Of a DNA stretch of 64,000 nt, positions 9,031 to 16,410 are shown in pieces; position 1 is the stretch's first letter, and each line of letters opens with the position of its first letter. A program made the translations under genes and the position numbers. A model generated the notes under the pieces. It was not told where the DNA came from. It ran no database searches and saw only the letters and a program-made list of their open reading frames with translations. Where the stretch lies: positions 374,270-438,269 of the forward strand of contig NZ_JAFBBD010000002.1 of the NCBI RefSeq assembly GCF_016906995.1, in the 5' to 3' direction. This DNA is from Spongiibacter marinus (lineage in GTDB: Bacteria > Pseudomonadota > Gammaproteobacteria > Pseudomonadales > Spongiibacteraceae).

Positions 9031-10032
9031 TCAGTTCACCGGCCAATCTGGAGCGGGCAGGCCCATATTTTCCAAAAATACCGGGTTGTAGAGCTTACTT
9101 TTGTAACGGTCGCCATAGTCGCAAAGAATCGTGACAATCGTATGGCCGGGACCCAACTTGCGGGCCAGTGCAACGGCGCCCGCGATATTAATTGCCGATG
9201 AGCCGCCAAGACACAGGCCTTCATTGCGGAGCAAATCAAAGATGTAGGGCAGCGCTTCCGCGTCTGCGATCTGGTGGGCACTGTCGACTTCCGCCAAGCG
9301 TAAATTGTCGGTGATTAAACTAATACCAATGCCTTCAGCGATGGAACGGCCTTCGCCCTGCAGCTCGCCGTGGGTGTAGTAGTTGTAGAGTGCAGAGCCT
9401 TGTGGGTCGGCAAGACCAATGTGTATGTCCTTGTTGTGGGCTTTGAGTGCGCGACTGACGCCGGCCAGTGTTCCGCCAGTGCCCACGGCGCAGATAAAGC
9501 CGTCAACTTGCCCGTCGGTCTGACGCCAAATTTCCTCGCCGGTGGTTTCCTGGTGAATTTTTGCATTGGCCGTATTATCGAACTGGCGCGCCCAAATGGC
9601 TCCGTTGGCTTCGCTGTCATTGAGGCTTTCAGCGAGGCGGCGGGCAGTATGAATATAGTGATTGGGGTCGCTGTAGCTTGTGGCTTGAACGAGCCGCAAA
9701 TCTGCACCATAGAGATCGAGTAATTCAATCTTTTCGCGGCTTTGACTTTGCGGCATTACAACAACACTTTTATAACCCAGAGCATTGGCGATCAGTGTCA
9801 AACCAATACCCGTATTGCCAGCGGTGCCCTCTACAATTGTGCCGCCGGGGCGCAGTGAGCCGTCGCGTTCTGCTTCGCGAATAATGCCGAGTGCTGTGCG
9901 GTCTTTGACGGAGCCTCCGGGGTTAAGAAACTCCGCTTTGCCAAGAATAGTGCAGCCGGTGAGTTCTGATACTCCCTTCAGCTGTATTAAAGGGGTGTTG
10001 CCGATGAGCTCCGGCATGCTCTTATAGGTCAT
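9031..10032 (-). CDS. cysK: Cysteine synthase (O-acetylserine sulfhydrylase family)
   Basis: 333-residue fold-type II PLP enzyme. The PLP lysine is in NPGGSVKDRTA, the substrate loop in EGTAGNTGIGL, and the phosphate-binding loop in GTGGTLAG. The C-terminus with LYNPVFLENMGLPAP is longer than in E. coli CysK or CysM and matches a proteobacterial group annotated as cysteine synthase A. It makes cysteine from O-acetylserine and sulfide; a role with another beta-substituted amino acid cannot be excluded. It is the first gene of a minus-strand run to lemA (38-base gap). Confidence 0.85.
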   Translation of the reverse strand: MTYKSMPELIGNTPLIQLKGVSELTGCTILGKAEFLNPGGSVKDRTALGIIREAERDGSLRPGGTIVEGTAGNTGIGLTLIANALGYKSVVVMPQSQSREKIELLDLYGADLRLVQATSYSDPNHYIHTARRLAESLNDSEANGAIWARQFDNTANAKIHQETTGEEIWRQTDGQVDGFICAVGTGGTLAGVSRALKAHNKDIHIGLADPQGSALYNYYTHGELQGEGRSIAEGIGISLITDNLRLAEVDSAHQIADAEALPYIFDLLRNEGLCLGGSSAINIAGAVALARKLGPGHTIVTILCDYGDRYKSKLYNPVFLENMGLPAPDWPVN

Positions 10033-10187
10033 TACTACTTCTCCACAGCGAATAGGTCCATGTTAACGAGCGGTGGACGCGGTCACAAGCGCCTGTATTT
10101 AGACTATTGTTGATAAATGCCGATAGCATCTGTGTAGAATCTGCCAGCGCGGTGCTAGGGTACACCTTTGCAAAAATGGAGATTAGG

Positions 10188-10595
10188 GTGAAGGCAGTAA
10201 TTCGTGGCTTGATCTGTTTATTCTTTCTAGCGGGCGGGGTTGCACATTTTCTGTTCGCCCAGGAGTTTGCTGCTATTGTGCCGCCGTTTCTGCCATACCC
10301 AGTTTGGATTGTTTGGTTAACCGGTGTGTTCGAACTGCTGATTGCGCCACTGATATTTTTATCTCGCTGGCGCCAGCGAGTTGGCCAGATTATGGCGCTG
10401 TATTGCATCGCTGTTCTGCCCGCCAATATCTACCAAGCTATGGCGGGCGTTGCAGGCCCCGGCGGCGAGCTACCTGACACGGTTCTATGGTTGCGCATAC
10501 CGCTGCAATTCGTGCTGATAGCCGCTATTTTATGGGCAACATCAGGGATGATCCGTAATCAGTCCTCCAACGTAAACGAGGCCTCAAGAGGTTAA
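10188..10595 (+). CDS. DoxX-like four-helix membrane protein
   Basis: 135 residues if the GTG at 10188 is used; it has GGAG six bases upstream. An ATG at 10176 is also in frame, but its ribosome site is poor. Four hydrophobic helices and the order GLICLFFLAGGVAHFLF, PFLPYPVWIVWLTGVFELL and LPANIYQAMAG place it in the DoxX/MauE-like family, whose members are often redox-linked membrane proteins. It ends 3 bases before the ECF sigma gene, so it is probably part of the same regulon and may itself be a target of that sigma factor. Confidence 0.75.
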   Translation: MKAVIRGLICLFFLAGGVAHFLFAQEFAAIVPPFLPYPVWIVWLTGVFELLIAPLIFLSRWRQRVGQIMALYCIAVLPANIYQAMAGVAGPGGELPDTVLWLRIPLQFVLIAAILWATSGMIRNQSSNVNEASRG

Positions 10596-10598
10596 TAC

Positions 10599-11159
10599 AT
10601 GGCAAAAGAAGCCACACAACAAGAGCGCACAGGGGCATTCTGGGCGGATTGCATGGAGCGCGTTGCCGGTGAGAGGGATAAAAAGAGCTTTATGCTGCTT
10701 TTTGATCACTTTTCACCCAGGGTGAACGCCTATTTGCTGGGCCAAGGCGTGGAAGCCTCACTAGCGGAAGATTTGACGCAGGATGCACTGCTCGCTTTGT
10801 GGAATAAAGCGCATTTGTACAAGCGCGAAAAAGCCGCGGTAAGCACGTGGCTTTTTCGCGTGGCGCGAAATCTGTGGATAGATCGTTTGCGTAAACAACG
10901 TGGGATAGCGTATGAATCTGACGAGAATTTGACAGAGACCTACGAACCCGAGCCGAGCATTAATGCAGACGGCGACCGACTTTTGAGAGTCATTGAGCAG
11001 TTGCCAAACAACCAGGCTCAAGTGGTGTACAAGTCTTATTATGAGGGCAAAAGCCACAGTGAGATAGCGCTAGAGACTGGGATGCCTCTAGGCAGTGTGA
11101 AATCTAGTTTACGGCTGGCGATTCGGGCGTTTCGCCAGCACTTCGGAGATAATGAATGA
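10599..11159 (+). CDS. ECF-type RNA polymerase sigma factor
   Basis: 186 residues with sigma region 2 (LFDHFSPRVNAYLLGQG, AEDLTQDALLALWNKA, VSTWLFRVARNLWIDRLRK) and region 4 (NQAQVVYKSYYEGKSHSEIALETGMPLGSVKSSL). The stop overlaps the start of the downstream anti-sigma gene (ATGA). Pairing with a ChrR-type zinc/cupin anti-sigma points to the RpoE-ChrR class, which in Rhodobacter responds to singlet oxygen and other oxidants. Target promoters were not identified with confidence. Confidence 0.92.
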   Translation: MAKEATQQERTGAFWADCMERVAGERDKKSFMLLFDHFSPRVNAYLLGQGVEASLAEDLTQDALLALWNKAHLYKREKAAVSTWLFRVARNLWIDRLRKQRGIAYESDENLTETYEPEPSINADGDRLLRVIEQLPNNQAQVVYKSYYEGKSHSEIALETGMPLGSVKSSLRLAIRAFRQHFGDNE

Positions 11160-11830
11160 TGGGGCACATCGAACATCATCCAAACGATGAGACAATTTTG
11201 AGCTACGCGGCCGGTTCGTTACCAGCCGCCATGGCGCTGGTTGTGGGTTGCCATTTGCAATACTGCAGCGCATGCCGGGAACGAGTGGCGCAGGCTGACG
11301 CTGTTGGCGGTAGCTTGATGTCGCAGTTGCAGGAGAAGCCGCTTTCAGACGGGCGACGCGAATCCATGATGGCGTTGCTGGACGCGAGTCCGAGCGGCGA
11401 AGCAAGCCCAGCCGCGGCGCACGAAAGTTCACCTGCGGCGGCGTCGCGGAGCGAGTTACCTCGTTTGCTGCGCAATCTGGTGGACCAAGACGACTTCGAT
11501 TCTCTGCCATGGAAAAGTATCGTGCCTGGTATGAAGCAGGTGGATTTGAAGTGCGGGGAAGGGGACGCCAAGTTATTGAGAATAGCGGCTGGCAAGCAAA
11601 TGCCCGTTCACACCCATCGCGGCCACGAACTGACACTGATATTGCGCGGTGGCTATAGCGACAGTCTCGGTAAGTTCAACGCGGGAGACTTTGCTGATTT
11701 GGACGGTTCGGTTGAGCACCAGCCGATCGCCGATGCAGATCAAGACTGCATTTGTTTAGCTGGCATGGATGCACCACTGGAGTTCCGCGGGTGGATCGCT
11801 AAATTGGTGCAACCCTTTATCAAAATCTAG
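11156..11830 (+). CDS. chrR: ChrR-type anti-sigma factor with cupin domain
   Basis: 224 residues. The N-terminal zinc-binding anti-sigma domain has the H-x3-C-x2-C motif (H33, C37, C40 in CHLQYCSAC), with an additional upstream histidine possible as fourth ligand. A linker rich in Ala/Ser follows, then a C-terminal cupin with the metal-binding pattern PVHTHRGHELTLILRGGY and GDFADLDGSVEHQPI. The protein should hold the ECF sigma factor until an oxidant signal reaches the cupin. It overlaps the sigma gene by 4 bases and is followed by a strong terminator. Confidence 0.92.
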   Translation: MMGHIEHHPNDETILSYAAGSLPAAMALVVGCHLQYCSACRERVAQADAVGGSLMSQLQEKPLSDGRRESMMALLDASPSGEASPAAAHESSPAAASRSELPRLLRNLVDQDDFDSLPWKSIVPGMKQVDLKCGEGDAKLLRIAAGKQMPVHTHRGHELTLILRGGYSDSLGKFNAGDFADLDGSVEHQPIADADQDCICLAGMDAPLEFRGWIAKLVQPFIKI

Positions 11831-11844
11831 AAGGGATTGTGTAG

Positions 11845-11874
11845 AAAAAAGGCAGACCTTGGGCTGCCTTTTTT
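11845..11874. terminator. Bidirectional Rho-independent terminator
   Basis: AAAAAAGGCAG (11845-11855) pairs perfectly with CTGCCTTTTTT (11864-11874) around an 8-base loop. It has a T tract in both directions, so it can end both the sigma/chrR transcript and the convergent TonB-receptor transcript. Confidence 0.9.
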
Positions 11875-11909
11875 ATTGCTTAGTATTATCACACTCGGTG
11901 TGAGGGCGG

Positions 11910-14465
11910 TTAGAACTCGTAGATCACGTCGATACCGTAGGTACGAGGTTCTCCCCAGATAACGGCCCGGTCACTGTGCGGCAGGTTGTCGATAGCCGTG
12001 ATTTCGTATTCCTCATCGCCGAGGTTTTTACCCCACAGGCCGATATTTAATGTACCAAATCGACTTACGGGCACTTGGCTGAGACTTAGGCGACCGTTCC
12101 ACAGGCCGTAGCTACCAATGAAGGTGTTGACGGCATTGGCTTCGCGCACACCGCCGTTGCGGTCGTCCATGAAGTTATAGCTCACGTTGGCCGACAGCAC
12201 GCCCCAATCCCAAGAGCCGATCGTCCAGTCCGCAGACGCGGTGTAACTGTGCTCGGGCGCGGAATAGAACACGAAGGTATCGGTAACATCGTTACCGGCC
12301 TTGTCCACGGCCTTGGTCACTTCTGCGTCGAGGTAAGCGTAGTTCAGCATCAGCATCAAGTTATCTGTCGCCATGAAGGTGATGTCAGCTTCAAGGCCGC
12401 GCATTTCCGCTTCACCCGCATTCGCCACTTTGGTGTCGGCAATGGTGCCGGCGAGAATAAAGTTGAGCTGAATGTCGGTGTACTCGCTGTAAAACAGGTT
12501 GGCATTTATGCGCAGTCGGCGATCCAGAAGCTCGCTCTTGATCCCTGCTTCAATAGAGTCCACGTGTTCCTCGTCGAAGCCGTCAGCAAAGCCGTAGCCG
12601 TAGACGACGCCATCTGGCGCGGGCTGATCTGTGTCGTCACCGCGTCCCTCTGGTGTGGTTGGCCCTGAGGGTGTGCCTGTGGAGCCGCGTTGTGGGTCGC
12701 GCGTGTTGAAGCCGCCTGATTTATAGGCCTGGATAAATTTACCGTAGAGGTTGATGTCCTCGGTCAGGTCAAATTCGGCAATAAAGCTGAAGGAGCTATC
12801 GGTGAAATCCTTCGATGCGTAGATATTATCGAAGGCGCGATCGCCCGGTAATAAGAAGCCACCTGCACCCAAAACAGGCTGCAATGGACCCAAGTTCTGC
12901 ATATCTATTGCTTGGTTTAACGTGCCTATCTCTAGGTAGGTTTTATCTGTCTGATTCTTCAGTGCTTCGCGGGAGTCTTTGGAGTAGCGAGCACCAAAGG
13001 TTAGGTGTAGGCGTTCATCAAGAATGCCCGGTGTCCAGGTAAACTGACCGAATACCGCTTTGGCCGTGTTCTCGATGTCGTATCGCTGCGACAACATATT
13101 AACGATCTTAACGTCGCCAGCCGTGAGTAGCGTGCTTCCCAGAATTTGTCCCAAAACGGGGATAGGAATAACGTTATCACTGATTTCTGAGCTGAACTGG
13201 TGGTGGAGCGGAGCATTGTTTTCCGTGGCTTCTTCTTCGAAGTAGTACGCGCCCACGATGTAGTCAACCGAATCTTTAAACAGGCTCCCTGCAAACTGCA
13301 GCTCGTGAGAGGTTTGTTCTTGAGAGATTTTCGGCACGACGAGAGGCAGGCATTCCTCGCCAGTTTGTGCCTCGACTGCGGGTCCGCAGTACTCATGTGA
13401 GTCGGTGCGGTAGCGGCCTGAACCTATTCCGCCGCCTAAGTCAGCATACGACGCGTCATACAATTCGCGATAGGCCGCGATGTACTTCACCTGAACATTT
13501 TCAAAATCTTTGGTCAGGATGAGGGAGTGGCCTTCGATTTCGGTTTCTGACGTCTCCATCGGGCGGAACGTTTCCATGGAGTCGAAGCGGTCTTCACTGT
13601 GCTTAGCCTGACTTACCGAAAACTCTCTAACGGGCTCTGCTTGCCCTTTGTTTTGTTCGCCGGGGCGAATCGACTGATACATGTAGTTTATGTATTCATA
13701 CTCGGATTTGTCATAGGCGTAATCCAAGGTCATGGTGTCACTGATATCCCAACGAAAGTCGATGCGATAGCCCTCGACTTCGCGGTCGCCAAAATCACCG
13801 CCGGGGCCGGTGTTTTCGATGAAACCGTCCATTTCCGTTGTCAGATAGGCGACCTTGGCCGCCAAGGTATCGCTGATGGGAATGTTCGCGGTGGTTTTAG
13901 AGGTGAACTGGTTGCGGTTGCCAAATGTGAGTTTTTCTTTGAATTCGAAGGCCTCAGTCGTTGGGCGCTTAGTCACTAGGTTGATGGCTCCACCAGTGGT
14001 GTTGCGGCCGTATAGTGTGCCCTGGGGGCCGCGGAGTACTTCTATACGCTGTAATTCAGCGACGTCGAGCGCGGTGCCTGTGGAACGTGCGATATAAACG
14101 CCGTCCACATAAATCCCGATCGGCGGATCCTGCGTTACCTGAACGTCCGACAGGCCGATACCGCGGATAAAGATTCGCAGTGTTGCATTGTTGATCGGAA
14201 ATGGCTCGATCGTCAGGCTGGGGACCTTGGAGCCGATATCGTTCAAGTTGTTGATGCCGTCAATTTCTAGGCGCTCTTCGCCGAAGGCCGTCAGCGAAAT
14301 GGGCGTATCCTGTAGGGATTCCGCTTTTTTCTGAGCGGTCACAATCACCTCTTCCAGGCCGCGAGGCGTATTTTTCTCTTGGGCGTAGCTTAACTGGGCG
14401 ATTGAGCTGGCGAGCAGGCACAGCCCTGCTGCAATAGGGGTTGTGTTCTTCACGTAGTGCTCCAT
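11910..14465 (-). CDS. TonB-dependent outer-membrane receptor
   Basis: 851 residues with a signal peptide (LCLLASSIAQLSYAQ), a TonB box-like EEVIVTAQKK, a plug domain (SKVPSLTIEPF, GIYVDGVYI, LRGPQGTLYGRNTTGGAINLVTKRP) and a 22-strand barrel ending in an aromatic residue (IDVIYEF). This plug style is typical of receptors in sphingomonads and marine gammaproteobacteria that import hydrophobic or complex organic substrates rather than siderophores. The substrate is unknown. An alpha/beta hydrolase lies upstream on the same strand (157-base gap), which would suit an ester or lipid substrate. Confidence 0.92.
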   Translation of the reverse strand: MEHYVKNTTPIAAGLCLLASSIAQLSYAQEKNTPRGLEEVIVTAQKKAESLQDTPISLTAFGEERLEIDGINNLNDIGSKVPSLTIEPFPINNATLRIFIRGIGLSDVQVTQDPPIGIYVDGVYIARSTGTALDVAELQRIEVLRGPQGTLYGRNTTGGAINLVTKRPTTEAFEFKEKLTFGNRNQFTSKTTANIPISDTLAAKVAYLTTEMDGFIENTGPGGDFGDREVEGYRIDFRWDISDTMTLDYAYDKSEYEYINYMYQSIRPGEQNKGQAEPVREFSVSQAKHSEDRFDSMETFRPMETSETEIEGHSLILTKDFENVQVKYIAAYRELYDASYADLGGGIGSGRYRTDSHEYCGPAVEAQTGEECLPLVVPKISQEQTSHELQFAGSLFKDSVDYIVGAYYFEEEATENNAPLHHQFSSEISDNVIPIPVLGQILGSTLLTAGDVKIVNMLSQRYDIENTAKAVFGQFTWTPGILDERLHLTFGARYSKDSREALKNQTDKTYLEIGTLNQAIDMQNLGPLQPVLGAGGFLLPGDRAFDNIYASKDFTDSSFSFIAEFDLTEDINLYGKFIQAYKSGGFNTRDPQRGSTGTPSGPTTPEGRGDDTDQPAPDGVVYGYGFADGFDEEHVDSIEAGIKSELLDRRLRINANLFYSEYTDIQLNFILAGTIADTKVANAGEAEMRGLEADITFMATDNLMLMLNYAYLDAEVTKAVDKAGNDVTDTFVFYSAPEHSYTASADWTIGSWDWGVLSANVSYNFMDDRNGGVREANAVNTFIGSYGLWNGRLSLSQVPVSRFGTLNIGLWGKNLGDEEYEITAIDNLPHSDRAVIWGEPRTYGIDVIYEF

Positions 14466-14622
14466 TGGTGCTGATTATTGTTATGTTGCAGTGTGCAGTT
14501 AAAGCATATTCGACTACTGCACGCAACAGCCCATTTGTACTAGAGGCTGTTGGCATCGCGCTGGGGGAGCGCGCGGCTACGATGTGGGGGGAGATCGCCG
14601 CATCGTAGCGGCGACGATGTGC

Positions 14623-15408
14623 TCAGGGGAGGGGGCGAGCGAGAACCTCGGCAACTTTCTCCATAACAGCGGGATTCCAGGCAAAGGCGAGGTGGCTGGA
14701 CTCGACCTCGATATTGTCGATATTTGGCCCCTCAAGTCGGGCGATAGAGGGCGACACAATCCCGTCGCAGGGACTGTAGATCACCGTTGTCGGCACGGTG
14801 CGCGGCCCTGCATTCAACTCTACCCATTGATCCGTGTTTTGCTCGTGGTCGGGCGTTGTACTGCGATTGAGTAGCTTGAGGACATTCCAGGCGGCGGTTC
14901 CTTTCGGGTCACCGTAGGGGGTGCCCAGGCTAATCACGCGACGGATTTTCTCTGGCTCACGCTGCGCCATTGCGTTGGCGTAAATGCCCCCCAGGCTCCA
15001 GCCGATTAGACTGATGGGCTGCCTGTCGCACAGCTCGTATAAATCATCTACGCGCTGCTGGATGCGGCTGAGCATATGCTCTTGAAACTCGTGCATGTGC
15101 TCCATTTGTGAGATGCGCCCGGCGGGAATATTGCGGCCAAGCTTCCACGGTTCGGCCTGGTAGTTCCAGCGCCGCAGCCAGTAACGCAATGCTGACATGC
15201 TGCCATCGTCACCACCGTAGCCGGGGAGGGCGATAACCGGGTGGCCGTCGCCTCTCGGCAATTTTGCGAGCTGCCGGTGGCGGGAAACTAGCAAGCTACA
15301 TTCCTTGGCGGCGCGACCGAACTCTCCGAGGGTGTTCGAGAGACGCGGAGGCCGAATATCAGAGCCATGGCTCAATGTGAGGCTGGGGCTAGGCATGATC
15401 ATTTCCAT
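14623..15408 (-). CDS. Alpha/beta hydrolase (lipase/esterase-like)
   Basis: 261 residues. The nucleophile elbow is GWSLGG, an oxyanion-type motif ALPGYGGDDG precedes it, and the acid and His lie in SPCDGIV and ESSHLAF near the C-terminus. No signal peptide is seen, so it is probably cytoplasmic. The ATG at 15408 or the one three codons in could both serve. It lies between the GGDEF regulator and the TonB receptor on the same strand. The substrate is not determined. Confidence 0.8.
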   Translation of the reverse strand: MEMIMPSPSLTLSHGSDIRPPRLSNTLGEFGRAAKECSLLVSRHRQLAKLPRGDGHPVIALPGYGGDDGSMSALRYWLRRWNYQAEPWKLGRNIPAGRISQMEHMHEFQEHMLSRIQQRVDDLYELCDRQPISLIGWSLGGIYANAMAQREPEKIRRVISLGTPYGDPKGTAAWNVLKLLNRSTTPDHEQNTDQWVELNAGPRTVPTTVIYSPCDGIVSPSIARLEGPNIDNIEVESSHLAFAWNPAVMEKVAEVLARPLP

Positions 15409-15435
15409 TGTGTTGGTGATACGGCGTTATACGCT

Positions 15436-15448
15436 ACTCGTGACGAGT
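15436..15448. promoter_or_regulatory. Perfect 13-bp palindrome upstream of the hydrolase
   Basis: ACTCGT-G-ACGAGT, perfect arms with a single central base, 28 bases upstream of the hydrolase start and next to a possible -10 (TATAAC on the minus strand, 15426-15431). It is a candidate operator; the regulator is unknown. Confidence 0.35.
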
Positions 15449-15516
15449 GAGATGTGTTATGGTATTTTTAATTCGACTATATTAAAACGAGCGCGATACC
15501 AAAGAAAGTTCATCGC

Positions 15517-16407
15517 CTAATCACCATAGACGACGCGGTTTCGGCCCGAGTGCTTAGCGGTATACAGAGCCCGGTCGGCCCGTTCAAACAGGCTTATGCG
15601 GCCGTCGCTGCCGTCGTGCCGGAACTCGGTAATACCAATGCTTACTGTCATTGATATATCGAGCTCGGCATCAACCTGAGCTGGGTGGTATTGCAGAGAG
15701 GCCCTGATACGCTCGGCAACGCCCCAGGCGGAATCTTTGTCGGTCGAGGGCAAGATCACCACAAATTCCTCTCCGCCATAGCGCCCGACCTGGTCGTACT
15801 CGCGCAAATTTGTATTGAGAATATTGACCATATGCTTAAGGGCAACATCGCCGGCGGCGTGGCCGTGGGTGTCGTTTACTTTCTTAAAATGGTCGATATC
15901 CAGCACCATCAGCGACAGATTTGAGGTTTTGCGGCGGGCTTCTGCAATCGCTGAGTCGAGTAGCTCATCGATCATCCGACGATTCCAGCACTGGGTTAAA
16001 GAATCGCGGGAAGCCAGTTGATTGAGGGTTTGCTCCAGGCGAACGATGCGGCTGCCTGCGGCGAGCCGAACCTTGAGCACGCGGTGATCAAAGGGTTTGC
16101 TCAAGAAGTCGTCGGCGCCAGACTCCATCGCTTCTATAACCGCCTCATTGCCCTCTTTGCCTGTGAGCATAAGAATGTAGAAGAACTGGCCGTCATCTCG
16201 CAGCCGTATATTTTCACAAAGTTCAGGGCCACTCATTCCCGGCATCGACCAGTCGATGATAAGAAGGTGAGGCGGGCTGTCTTCATTCAGGATCTCGAGC
16301 GCTTGTTCACCACTTTTCGCGACAATGGGCGTAAAGCCCCAGTCTTCTACGGCGGCGCAAAGCGCGAGGCGAGTGATTGGGTCGTCGTCGACCAGTAAAA
16401 TATCCAT
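15517..16407 (-). CDS. Response regulator with GGDEF diguanylate cyclase domain
   Basis: 296 residues. There is an N-terminal receiver domain (ILLVDDDP, phospho-acceptor Asp in LLIIDWSMPGM, Lys in FLSKPFDH) and a C-terminal GGDEF domain with an intact GGEEF active site. A product-inhibition I-site, REYD, lies exactly five residues upstream of GGEEF. It should make c-di-GMP when phosphorylated. It starts 3 bases after the histidine kinase, whose Hpt domain is the natural phosphodonor. The layout resembles PleD- or WspR-type output. Confidence 0.93.
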   Translation of the reverse strand: MDILLVDDDPITRLALCAAVEDWGFTPIVAKSGEQALEILNEDSPPHLLIIDWSMPGMSGPELCENIRLRDDGQFFYILMLTGKEGNEAVIEAMESGADDFLSKPFDHRVLKVRLAAGSRIVRLEQTLNQLASRDSLTQCWNRRMIDELLDSAIAEARRKTSNLSLMVLDIDHFKKVNDTHGHAAGDVALKHMVNILNTNLREYDQVGRYGGEEFVVILPSTDKDSAWGVAERIRASLQYHPAQVDAELDISMTVSIGITEFRHDGSDGRISLFERADRALYTAKHSGRNRVVYGD

Positions 16408-16410
16408 CGG

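Noticed and set aside
14466..14622. Extra gene or hairpin regulator between the TonB receptor and the hydrolase
   Set aside because: Short open frames here have no start signals or family resemblance; only ordinary intergenic sequence is seen.
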